Part shown: positions 7,741-14,446 of the stretch, in pieces
Position numbering within the stretch: position 1 is the first letter of the stretch
Layout of the letters: each line of letters opens with the position of its first letter
Assembly (NCBI GenBank): GCA_029237515.1
Contig: JARBAV010000025.1
Span: 1 to 24,340, forward strand
DNA length: 24,340 bases
Origin: Nitrososphaerales archaeon
Lineage (GTDB): Archaea; Thermoproteota; Nitrososphaeria; Nitrososphaerales; Nitrososphaeraceae
Direction: 5' to 3'
Translations under genes and position numbers: made by a program
Notes under the pieces: generated by a model
Told to the model about the DNA's origin: nothing
The model's input: the letters and a program-made list of their open reading frames with translations, nothing else
The model's database searches: none

Positions 7741-7769
7741 CAGGTTTTACACTTAACAGGTTTTGCACT
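7741..7769. repeat. Tandem 13-bp direct repeat upstream of argH
   Basis: CAGGTTTTACACT (7741-7753) and CAGGTTTTGCACT (7757-7769) match at 12 of 13 bases with a 16-bp period, about 45-75 bp upstream of the argH TATA box. The position and spacing suit paired binding sites for a regulator, but the function is inferred. Confidence 0.55.
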
Positions 7770-7783
7770 ATTTCTAGTCTCCA

Positions 7784-7805
7784 TTTAAGAGATCGGATCT
7801 TTAAA
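7784..7805. promoter_or_regulatory. Interrupted palindrome, candidate argH operator
   Basis: The arms TTTAAGAGATC (7784-7794) and GATCTTTAAA (7796-7805) flank a central G and are reverse complements apart from one extra G in the left arm. The core AGATC-G-GATCT is perfect. The element ends about 10 bp before the argH TATA box, where a bound protein would block or recruit TFB/TBP. Confidence 0.45.
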
Positions 7806-7813
7806 GGGTCAGC

Positions 7814-7826
7814 AAAATATTAAATC
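7814..7826 (+). promoter_or_regulatory. TATA box of argH
   Basis: AAAATATTAAATC, centred about 27-28 nt before the ATG at 7848, which indicates a leaderless argH message. Confidence 0.6.
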
Positions 7827-7847
7827 AGGGCACTGTTCCATTAATCT

Positions 7848-9338
7848 ATGTATAGATCTAGGCCGGAAGGTTCAATCGATCGAGAGATTTTGAATTACGT
7901 ATCTTCACTAAAGGATGACTCTGAAATTTTTTTCTATGATATAATTGGCAGTGAGGTCCATGTAATAATGCTACACGAAATCGGATCCCTGTCGAGGGGA
8001 GAATTAGTTGAGCTTTTGCAAGCCTTGGAGGATGCTAAATATCATCCTAAATCAATCATGAAAAAAAGTGAGCATGAAGACGTCCATGAATCTGTAGAGT
8101 CTTTTGTGGTTGAAAAAATTGGGATGAGTAAGGGAGGGATGTTACAGACCGCTAGGTCTAGGAATGATCAGGTTATGACTGATCTTAAGATGAAGGTCCG
8201 AAATGATATCAATGAAGTCAGTATTTTGTTAGGAAATTTGGTAGAAACCTTACTCAATAGTGCTGATTCTAACAAACAGACACTAATGTTACTTTACACT
8301 CATTTACAACATGCACAGATTGGAACATTTTCTCACTACCTCCTCTCTTACACCGAGTCGCTCTTCCGTGACATGGAGAGACTAGAGGAATTATACAGTA
8401 GAATTAACCAGTCTCCTCTTGGTTCATTGGCAATTGGGGGATCTTCTTTTTCCGTAGATCGAAATCGAACGGCTTCGTTACTCGGTTTCGACCAGTTGAG
8501 TATCAACAGCATAGATGCAACAAGTTCAAGGGACGTGATTCTAGAATATCTCGCTTGCTTGGGCATACTTATGATTACTTTGAGCAGAATCTCTGAGGAT
8601 TTTATTCTCTGGACCACTGATGAATTCAAATATATTGAACTAGCTGATTCTGCCAGTTCAACCTCTAGTGCGATGCCTCAAAAGAAAAACCCTGATCCTT
8701 TGGAAATATTGAGGTCAAAATCTGGAGGAATTCTAGGAAATCTTACTGCTGCGATGACAATATTGAAAGGGTTACCATCCGGATATAGTAGGGATTTGCA
8801 GGAGCTGAAAAGTCATGTCTTCTCCTCAACTACAACGACTATGAATTCGCTAAGTATGTTAAGGTTTGTCATTGAATCCTCTATAGTTCACAAGACCAGA
8901 ATGTTAAAGATCGCTAAAAGCAGTTTCGCTAATGCAATTGACGTAGCAGAACTTTTGACTTCTAAAGAGTATCTAGAATTTAGGTCCGCGCACAAACTTG
9001 TAGGTTCTCTGGTAAAGTTGGCTATATCCAAAGGCAAACATTCATTGGAGGATTTGAGCGAAATAGAGATCGAAAAGCTGTTGCAAGCTTCCGGATATCA
9101 AATACAAGTAGAAACATTAAAAGAAATAATTGTTGCTTGTCGCGCCGAGAACGTGTTAGCCTTGAGGAAATCAAAAGGTTCACCAAACCACTCAGAGCAA
9201 GTTGAAATGATTCATCACAACAAAATTAGGCTAATGAACTTCAGAGACAGAACGGCAAAGAGGAAGAAGGCTGTTGACAAAGCGTACGACGATCTATCTA
9301 AAATTGTCAGATCGTATACATTTGACTCAAAGTCGTAG
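7848..9338 (+). CDS. argH: Argininosuccinate lyase
   Basis: Last enzyme of arginine biosynthesis: splits argininosuccinate to arginine and fumarate. 496 residues, near the usual length. Member of the fumarase/aspartase superfamily with all signature regions: EDVHESVES (about 77-85), ARSRNDQVMTDLK (102-114, where most homologues begin with GRSRNDQ), THLQHAQIG (151-159, usually THxQxAQP; candidate general acid-base His152), and the flexible-loop signature SSAMPQKKNPD with the catalytic serine pair (273-283). The ATG at 7848 is well placed after the TATA box at 7814. It stands alone as a transcription unit; argG is not visible in the window. The fumarate released could feed the same TCA segment as the SDH genes upstream, though nothing shows co-regulation. 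Confidence 0.95.
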   Translation: MYRSRPEGSIDREILNYVSSLKDDSEIFFYDIIGSEVHVIMLHEIGSLSRGELVELLQALEDAKYHPKSIMKKSEHEDVHESVESFVVEKIGMSKGGMLQTARSRNDQVMTDLKMKVRNDINEVSILLGNLVETLLNSADSNKQTLMLLYTHLQHAQIGTFSHYLLSYTESLFRDMERLEELYSRINQSPLGSLAIGGSSFSVDRNRTASLLGFDQLSINSIDATSSRDVILEYLACLGILMITLSRISEDFILWTTDEFKYIELADSASSTSSAMPQKKNPDPLEILRSKSGGILGNLTAAMTILKGLPSGYSRDLQELKSHVFSSTTTTMNSLSMLRFVIESSIVHKTRMLKIAKSSFANAIDVAELLTSKEYLEFRSAHKLVGSLVKLAISKGKHSLEDLSEIEIEKLLQASGYQIQVETLKEIIVACRAENVLALRKSKGSPNHSEQVEMIHHNKIRLMNFRDRTAKRKKAVDKAYDDLSKIVRSYTFDSKS

Positions 9339-9409
9339 TTAATCGGTTGGCGAATTCTAAATTCCTACATAATTTGAGGACATGATATCTTCTAATAGGT
9401 AAGAAAGCA

Positions 9410-9504
9410 TAGCCCGGCCCAGATTCGAACTGGGGTCAAAGGCTCCAAAGGCCTCTATGCTTGGCCACTACATTCGGCGTGGACTAGATACACCCTACCG
9501 GGCT
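9410..9504 (-). tRNA. tRNA-Gln (anticodon TTG) with an apparent 22-nt D-arm intron
   Basis: On the minus strand the acceptor strands AGCCCGG (9498-9504) and CCGGGCT (9411-9417) pair fully; the discriminator is A and CCA is not encoded. The T-arm is CCCAG-TTCGAAT-CTGGG. The anticodon stem GAGGC/GCCTT encloses CTTTGGA, giving TTG, which reads the glutamine codon CAA. The D-arm TGTAGTGGCCAAGCAT is in place but is separated from the acceptor stem by 22 extra bases. Removing them leaves a normal 73-nt tRNA. The gene is transcribed toward argH. An extra copy of the acceptor strand lies directly upstream. Confidence 0.88.
9473..9494 (-). other. Candidate non-canonical tRNA intron (22 nt)
   Basis: The insertion between the acceptor stem and D-stem of tRNA-Gln. 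If the 5' exon ends at base 10 (AGCCCGGTAG), the remainder reads TGTAGTGG onward and gives a standard D-arm. The exact boundary could shift by up to about two bases, since several cuts give an acceptable tRNA of the same length. A short internal pairing (GGTG with CACGCC, imperfect) could form. I could not settle a full bulge-helix-bulge by eye. Introns outside the anticodon loop are known in Thaumarchaeota and Crenarchaeota. Confidence 0.7.
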
Positions 9505-9523
9505 TCCGGGCTCCCACTATTGA

Positions 9524-9534
9524 AGGAATATAAC
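9524..9534 (-). promoter_or_regulatory. TATA box of tRNA-Gln
   Basis: GTTATATTCC on the minus strand, centred about 26 nt upstream of the mature 5' end at 9504. It lies directly after the stop codon of the upstream DUF354 gene, so the tRNA appears to have its own promoter. Confidence 0.5.
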
Positions 9535-9544
9535 TTTAATAATG

Positions 9545-10612
9545 TTACTGGTGGGCTAAAATATATCGCATCACGGTCTGGATAGGGTCTTCCATTTTCT
9601 CCATAATGAGATTTGCATTATGTTTTTGATCGGAGGATCTACTAGGATCAGTGAGAGTCTTTGTAGTAAATTTTACTAGATCAGCTGGCTTTAGCGCCTT
9701 TAATAATAATCCCGTTTTTAACAAGTACCTTTCTACGTAAAATGAAATAGGAGCTATAGAGATAGCAGGCTTGCCCATAAGACAAGCCTCAGCAGTCATC
9801 GTTCCTCCAGCTCCTATGAATAGGTCACAAGAATTTATTGCAGCTGTCCCATCGATAACGTTTCCTACAGCAGAAACTTTATCTTGATACCTCTCATTGA
9901 CCTTCGTGACCTGATCTGAGTATCTGCAGATTACAACGATGTTCGCCAATTCGTGGATTGATTTAACTAAACTATCAAGGAAAAAGTACCCATTCTTTTT
10001 AGCCGAACTCTCAGTCAAATAAGCTGCCTTTGATTCTTCCAATCTCACTAAAATATTCTTCTTATCTCCTTTCCCGAAGATCAAACCTGTGGGATGTGTG
10101 GAGGGTTGGCCAGTACCTCGTTTAAGCCACGCTACAGGGTCTAACGCCTTATATCTTACGATGTTTGTCTTTGGTAAACCGAACCTATTCCATGCAGAAT
10201 ACGGGATTATCCATGGACAAAACAGCAAATCTGTCAGTGGAGCCGTCAGCTTCGAAACAGCTATAGCATGAGGAGAATCGCTGAAACAATAATGTTTGAT
10301 TCCAAGTCCAAAAGACACCCGAGCTCCTTCTGGTGATGAGAATGTGATTGCCAGATCTGGCTCAAACGCTTGTACCACCTCTGCCAATTCAAATACACGG
10401 GATGCACTTGCTCTTAGCTTGTCGTACCTACCTTCTCCTCCATGTTTGCCAACCACCTCTAATTCAAGATTCCTTATTCTCGCAAGTTCAATGGCTTCTC
10501 TGTAATCTCTTGAAGTAGAAAGAACATCGTGACCATCTATCATGAGAGAATCAACTAGAGGTTTGAAAAACATAACCTGTTTGGGAGTCAATATATCAAG
10601 CCATACTTTCAT
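9545..10612 (-). CDS. DUF354 family protein, GT-B-like fold (nucleotide-sugar epimerase/glycosyltransferase-like)
   Basis: A 355-residue DUF354 protein. The family is related in fold to UDP-GlcNAc 2-epimerases and GT-B glycosyltransferases but its reaction is not established. It opens with MKVWLDILTPKQVMFFKPL, the N-terminal Rossmann-like domain; a run DLAITFSSPEGARVSFGLGI sits near residues 90-109, and the C-terminal domain has IGAGGTMTAEACLMGKPAIS (about 268-287), the nucleotide-binding loop typical of this superfamily (GGT, E). No membrane segment or signal is seen. It is divergent from the dehydrogenase-like gene at 10689 across 76 bp, so the two may work on the same nucleotide sugar. Substrate and activity are unknown. 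The family call is confident; any role in surface-glycan synthesis is inference. Confidence 0.85.
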   Translation of the reverse strand: MKVWLDILTPKQVMFFKPLVDSLMIDGHDVLSTSRDYREAIELARIRNLELEVVGKHGGEGRYDKLRASASRVFELAEVVQAFEPDLAITFSSPEGARVSFGLGIKHYCFSDSPHAIAVSKLTAPLTDLLFCPWIIPYSAWNRFGLPKTNIVRYKALDPVAWLKRGTGQPSTHPTGLIFGKGDKKNILVRLEESKAAYLTESSAKKNGYFFLDSLVKSIHELANIVVICRYSDQVTKVNERYQDKVSAVGNVIDGTAAINSCDLFIGAGGTMTAEACLMGKPAISIAPISFYVERYLLKTGLLLKALKPADLVKFTTKTLTDPSRSSDQKHNANLIMEKMEDPIQTVMRYILAHQ

Positions 10613-10688
10613 AGAATATGTGATAGACTACTAGTCATGAATAGAAAAGACTTTTCTTTAACTCTTACATAGCAGCGGTATCCTATGT

Positions 10689-11888
10689 TTGAGGGGAGGC
10701 GAATCCGGTTTGAGTCTAGAAACAGCATCTAAACCAGTGGTTGTATACGGACTCAGTACTGAAGGTTATAAAATAGCCTCCACAATTGCAACTAGAGGAC
10801 ATAATGTGTCCTTGATCGACGAATCCGCACGGATGGCTATAATGCTCAAACCCGAAATAATTAAGACATATCCTTCAGTAAGCTCCCTTTTAGAGGACGA
10901 GCCATTGCTTGAGCTACAGCCTGTGGATGTTGCCATCAAAATGGCGTCATATGTATTCTTTTCTCCAAAGGTTAGGAAGACTGGTCAGGATGTAAGGGCG
11001 GACATTTCCTCAAAACTAAGAGACGTCGCAAGGTCCATAAGTCCTGGGACATCATTTGTATTTACCCTTCCTACCGGAGTAGGGGGCAACACCGAGAACA
11101 TTGCACTAATTGAGCACTTGACAGGGTTTGTGATAGGGCGAGACGTTTTTTACTATTACATGCCGATTACGTCTCTTTCCGAACTTCACCAATCGGATCT
11201 TTTGGTCGGATCGTCATCGTCAAACAAGAATGATCTCCATCTGTTAGGCCTTATCCAAGATCAGCCCCAAACAGGGGATTCAAGTATTGTTGATATCTAT
11301 TCAGCGGAGCTTGCCCACGTTATTAGAATCTTGGAGCATTATACCGGTTTAGCTAGCACCCTCGAGGTATGTAAACAAACACGTTCTTCAGGGTTTCCCT
11401 CTCAAGTACTTCAGAACAAATATGGTGAATTATACATCGACGAAATTTCAAATGGATTGTACGATCTTCGTGTCGTTGCTTCATCCCTTTCGGGAGCTGG
11501 TCCTTTGGCATACTTGGTGAATGGTACCATCAAAGGAATTGAGGGATATGTTAAGCATTTGATAGACAGACTGAGATTGGTCTTAAAGACGGCTGAACTA
11601 AAGGCAAGTCGGACAAGGGTAATTATTGCTTGGACTCTTGACCATAACGAAATGAAAGGAGACAAGATTGAATTATTTTCCACAATGGAGTCGAGGCTAA
11701 AGGACTACATTGGCGATGTGGAACGAAGACCTGGTACTTCACTAGATATCTATCCAACTGATAAGAACACGGTCGTCATAGCTTGCTCGAAGGACGACTT
11801 TGGTGCCATTTCTAGAACAGATAGTCATAACCTCGATTTGATAATCATGAAGGCAAATCCAGTATGTGAAGCTATGGTCAATGGATAA
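10689..11888 (+). CDS. UDP-sugar dehydrogenase-like protein, probably catalytically inactive
   Basis: A 399-residue protein with the overall plan of UDP-glucose/UDP-ManNAc dehydrogenases: an N-terminal Rossmann strand-loop-helix (VVVYGLSTEGYKIASTIATR, about 17-36), a middle part resembling STVPVGTTE (TLPTGVGGNTENI, 126-138), a helical dimerisation segment (about 205-228), and a C-terminal UDP-binding-like domain from about 300. Key residues look lost. The glycine loop is G-L-S-T-E-G, not GxGxxG. The usual Lys in the dimerisation helix is replaced (AELAHVIRILEHY). The region of the nucleophilic cysteine reads SLSGAGPLAYL with no cysteine. Starts: TTG 10689, or TTG 10710, which is 10 nt after GAGGGGAGG (10691-10699). 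Distant homology is inferred, not searched. Confidence 0.68.
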   Translation: MRGGESGLSLETASKPVVVYGLSTEGYKIASTIATRGHNVSLIDESARMAIMLKPEIIKTYPSVSSLLEDEPLLELQPVDVAIKMASYVFFSPKVRKTGQDVRADISSKLRDVARSISPGTSFVFTLPTGVGGNTENIALIEHLTGFVIGRDVFYYYMPITSLSELHQSDLLVGSSSSNKNDLHLLGLIQDQPQTGDSSIVDIYSAELAHVIRILEHYTGLASTLEVCKQTRSSGFPSQVLQNKYGELYIDEISNGLYDLRVVASSLSGAGPLAYLVNGTIKGIEGYVKHLIDRLRLVLKTAELKASRTRVIIAWTLDHNEMKGDKIELFSTMESRLKDYIGDVERRPGTSLDIYPTDKNTVVIACSKDDFGAISRTDSHNLDLIIMKANPVCEAMVNG

Positions 11889-11983
11889 AATCATTCTGAT
11901 CGGACATGCCAAACAGATGACTGCCAACGTAATTCGTAATGGGGTGAATTAGCCCAGTACAGCAGGCAGAATGTGTAATTTGA

Positions 11984-12020
11984 GACGACACTGAGTAGTA
12001 TCTATCCTGCAGTGTCAGTC
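11984..12020. other. Hairpin between convergent genes
   Basis: GACGACACTG (11984-11993) pairs with CAGTGTC-A-GTC (12010-12020): seven inner base pairs, a single bulged A, then three more, with a 16-nt loop. It lies about 100 nt past the end of the dehydrogenase-like gene in a 255-bp gap before the convergent Trm112-like gene. The remainder of the gap (11889-12143) shows no ORF or RNA gene I can support. It may be a bidirectional 3'-end structure. Confidence 0.35.
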
Positions 12021-12143
12021 GTGTTTTGGATGTAAAATTGTCAATTGAGAGCATAGAAAAAAATCGGTATAGTTAACGCGACCAATCCCAGTGTTAGTCA
12101 CCGAATATGTTGGCTGTCCATCTTGGCTTCTGTCCTTTCTGTT

Positions 12144-12518
12144 TCAAGTTTTGCTTCGATCGATGTGCCAAGGTACTCCATTATCAAGTATCTTGCTGGG
12201 TATCTTTGCTTCCCATTCTTTCAAGAATTGTAGATCTTTTTCCTTTTCTCGAAGCTCGTCAGGTAACATGACAGGGATTTCATCTATTATCGGGAAGAAC
12301 CTCGAACAACGACTGCAAAAAAGAACACCCTCCTTGACTATAACGTTATCATATGTGGTATCATTGGTATCTTGTTCTTTCAAACTTTGTACATTTTCGC
12401 TTCGAATACCTGAATCAAATTCTTTTGCCTGATGTGTATTGATTTCATAAAGCTCAAGAGGGCTGTGCTTGTCAATAGGGCAAGCGAGAATCTCAAGTAG
12501 TGATTTTCTCATGACCAT
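12144..12518 (-). CDS. Trm112-like zinc-finger protein, long form
   Basis: A 124-residue member of the Trm112 family, small proteins that bind and activate class I methyltransferases acting on tRNA, rRNA and release factors. N-terminal RKSLLEILACPIDKHSPLEL and C-terminal EGVLFCSRCSRFFPIIDEIP are diagnostic; the zinc site would be Cys13, His18, Cys68 and Cys71, with His in place of the usual second Cys. Many archaeal and bacterial members are about 60 residues; here an insert of roughly 35 acidic/polar residues separates the halves and a ~40-residue tail follows, more like the eukaryotic form. Start ATG 12518 directly abuts the stop of the upstream gene, with AAGGAGAGG just before; ATG 12512 is an alternative with better SD spacing. 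It is the last gene of the ilvE operon. Confidence 0.85.
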   Translation of the reverse strand: MVMRKSLLEILACPIDKHSPLELYEINTHQAKEFDSGIRSENVQSLKEQDTNDTTYDNVIVKEGVLFCSRCSRFFPIIDEIPVMLPDELREKEKDLQFLKEWEAKIPSKILDNGVPWHIDRSKT

Positions 12519-13496
12519 TTACCTCTCCTTAAAGTCCAAATATATCGGCGAACCAGTATTGCTAGATAATATTGCAGATTCCGCCACTTTGGTCACACGT
12601 GTTGCCTCAATTGATGATACTAATGTATCACCAACATCCTGATTTCCGGCTACACAATCAAGGAAGGAAGTTATCTCTACAAATAAAGGTTCTTTAAATT
12701 CCCTTCTTGGTATCGTAGTCGCCTCCGTATCATCCAACCTAATTTCCTGACTGATAAAATCCCCTGTTATAATACCATCAGTACATACGGCACTAAAACT
12801 TCGCACTCTTTTAGGTGTGATCCAATTTGACGCAATAATAGCCACTTTTTGATCTTCGAAACCCAACATGATAGTGGCAAAGTCTTCGAAGGCATGAAAT
12901 TTTTTTCCCGTCCGAGCAAATACCACGTTCGGTTTACTGTCAAAAAGATACATCGCAGTATCTATATCGTGAACTGATGTATCGTAAATTATTCCAACGT
13001 CAGTAATATGTACTGGCATCCTATTTTCTCTGTGGAACTCCATCATCAATGGTTCACCATACCTCTTGCTCTGGATTATCCTCTTGACATCTTTAACGAC
13101 AGGATTATATCTTTCGATGTACCCTGCAGTCAAGATTATTTTCTTATTTCGTGCCAAATTAACAAGATCATCACATTCCTTCGAAGAAAACGATAATGGT
13201 TTCTCCACACAGAGGTGTATTTCCCTTCCGATTATTTTGCTCGCGAGCTGATAATGACTCTTAGTTGGGGTGCATATGAAACAGGCATCTAGGTTTTGCT
13301 CCTCTCGCACCAATTTATCAAGAGATGTATAACAATTCACATTGTACTTTTCCGATATCTCAGTACCGCGTTTCACATCCATGTCGCAAACAGCTCTCAA
13401 TACACCGAGGTTGTTCAAGACTCTTGCATGATTTTTTCCCCATCCGCCGACACCTATAACAGCTACTTTTAGATCTGAATATTTCGAGGCTACCAT
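12519..13496 (-). CDS. Gfo/Idh/MocA family NAD(P)-dependent oxidoreductase
   Basis: A 325-residue sugar-dehydrogenase-like enzyme. The N-terminal Rossmann motif GVGGWGKNHAR (about 16-26) binds the nucleotide; CVEKPLSFS (about 95-103) is the family EKP motif; and DTSVHDIDTAMYLF (about 171-184) carries the histidine/aspartate normally at the active site. The pattern is closest to UDP-N-acetylglucosamine 3-dehydrogenases/WlbA-like members, but substrate cannot be settled from sequence. Its ATG overlaps the end of ilvE by seven bases and its stop directly precedes the Trm112-like ATG, so the three genes form one translationally coupled unit. No promoter is needed internally. Family confidence is high; a role in amino-sugar or other small-molecule metabolism is inference. 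Confidence 0.9.
   Translation of the reverse strand: MVASKYSDLKVAVIGVGGWGKNHARVLNNLGVLRAVCDMDVKRGTEISEKYNVNCYTSLDKLVREEQNLDACFICTPTKSHYQLASKIIGREIHLCVEKPLSFSSKECDDLVNLARNKKIILTAGYIERYNPVVKDVKRIIQSKRYGEPLMMEFHRENRMPVHITDVGIIYDTSVHDIDTAMYLFDSKPNVVFARTGKKFHAFEDFATIMLGFEDQKVAIIASNWITPKRVRSFSAVCTDGIITGDFISQEIRLDDTEATTIPRREFKEPLFVEITSFLDCVAGNQDVGDTLVSSIEATRVTKVAESAILSSNTGSPIYLDFKER
12522..12530 (-). promoter_or_regulatory. Shine-Dalgarno sequence of the Trm112-like gene
   Basis: AAGGAGAGG on the minus strand, formed by the last three sense codons (Lys-Glu-Arg) of the upstream oxidoreductase gene. It lies three nt before ATG 12518 and nine nt before ATG 12512. The arrangement implies translational coupling. 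Confidence 0.65.
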
Positions 13497-14410
13497 ACAC
13501 TAGTTAGCCAACTTGAAAATCTGGGTTCTTCTGCGGTAACTATCTTGGAATACGCTTGTCGAATTCGCCTTGTAATTTGGCCTTCCCTGCCATCACCTAC
13601 AGGATGTCCATCAACACTCAGGATACCAACTATTTCAGCCGCAGTACCAGTCAAAAAAAGTTCGTCGGCCATATAGAGCTCAGTCCTAGAAATGGGTCGT
13701 TCAACAATACTATACCCTAAATTAGCTGCAATTTCAAATGCAGTATTTCGAGTAATGCCTTCAAGGGCAGAGTTTCCTATGTAAGGTGTGTAGATCGAGT
13801 GATCTCTCACAAGAAAGATATTTTCCCCAGGAGCCTCGCTAATATTACCCTCCTGGTCAAGCATGATAGATTCGTCAAATCCATGTCTTTTGCTTTCTTG
13901 AGTAGCGAGAACAGAATTAAGATAGTTACCTGACGCTTTTGCCATTGGAGGAATGGATGTATCATTTATTCTCCGCCACGACGAAACACCCACTTTAATT
14001 CCTTCTTCACTGAAATACCTTGCAAATGGAAAAACAATTATCGCGCAATAAGTTGGGGAATCGACCGTCACATTCAAGTCAATTCCGTGTAAGCCTACGA
14101 AGTTTAGAGGTCTGATGTAACAAGATTCAAAGATATTGTTTCTCCTCAGTAACTCCACAGTAGCATCACAGAGTTCCTTGGCTGAGTAATTTACATTAAT
14201 ACGATATACCTGAGCGGATCGGTGAAGTCTCTCCATATGCTCAGCGAGTCTGAATACATACAGTTTGTTGTCTTTGGACGAATAAGCACGAATTCCCTCA
14301 AAAATTGCTGTTCCATAATGCAGTGCGTGTATAAAGATAGGTACTTTAGCATCCTCCCACTTTACAAATTTTCCGTCCAGCCAAATGAATTCTGCGCCTT
14401 TCGTTTTCAT
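13490..14410 (-). CDS. ilvE: Branched-chain amino acid aminotransferase
   Basis: Fold-type IV PLP aminotransferase catalysing the last step of Val/Leu/Ile synthesis. From the ATG at 14410 (306 residues) the order is: N-terminal EFIWLDGKF; HALHYGTAIFEGIRAY (about 28-43); the PLP lysine in SIPPMAKASGNYLNS (Lys158); the class-IV signature GNISEAPGENIFLV (about 188-201); LEGITR (about 216-221); and DELFLTGTAAEIVGI near the end. These are all canonical IlvE features. A longer TTG start at 14419 exists, but the TATA-like box at 14433-14442 is about 28 nt from ATG 14410 and only about 18 nt from that TTG, favouring the ATG and a leaderless message. It is the first gene of the three-gene operon. Confidence 0.94.
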   Translation of the reverse strand: MKTKGAEFIWLDGKFVKWEDAKVPIFIHALHYGTAIFEGIRAYSSKDNKLYVFRLAEHMERLHRSAQVYRINVNYSAKELCDATVELLRRNNIFESCYIRPLNFVGLHGIDLNVTVDSPTYCAIIVFPFARYFSEEGIKVGVSSWRRINDTSIPPMAKASGNYLNSVLATQESKRHGFDESIMLDQEGNISEAPGENIFLVRDHSIYTPYIGNSALEGITRNTAFEIAANLGYSIVERPISRTELYMADELFLTGTAAEIVGILSVDGHPVGDGREGQITRRIRQAYSKIVTAEEPRFSSWLTSVW

Positions 14411-14432
14411 CCAACGCAACGTCTGCCTGTCT

Positions 14433-14442
14433 AATATAAATA
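14433..14442 (-). promoter_or_regulatory. TATA box of the ilvE operon
   Basis: ATTTATATTA on the minus strand, centred about 28 nt upstream of ATG 14410. It sits just past the stop of the upstream nucleotidyltransferase-like gene, so the operon begins at ilvE. Confidence 0.6.
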
Positions 14443-14446
14443 TGTT

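Larger units (their letters stand above)
7436..7847. other. Long intergenic region between the DUF59 gene and argH
   Basis: About 410 bp without a convincing conserved gene, flanked by divergent promoters. It holds a short ORF with a strong Shine-Dalgarno element (7655-7726), a 13-bp tandem direct repeat (7741-7769), an interrupted palindrome (7784-7805) and the argH TATA box. It is the longest non-coding stretch in the window, in an otherwise compact sequence. Confidence 0.6.

Noticed and set aside
7490..7850. Possible riboswitch or transcription-attenuation leader before argH
   Set aside because: The TATA box is only about 27 nt from the ATG, so the argH message appears leaderless and the structured region would not be transcribed with it.
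12091..12432. 113-codon plus-strand ORF opposite the Trm112-like gene
   Set aside because: Its Ser/Cys/Phe-rich translation is the complement of a clearly coding frame with diagnostic motifs; it is a shadow.
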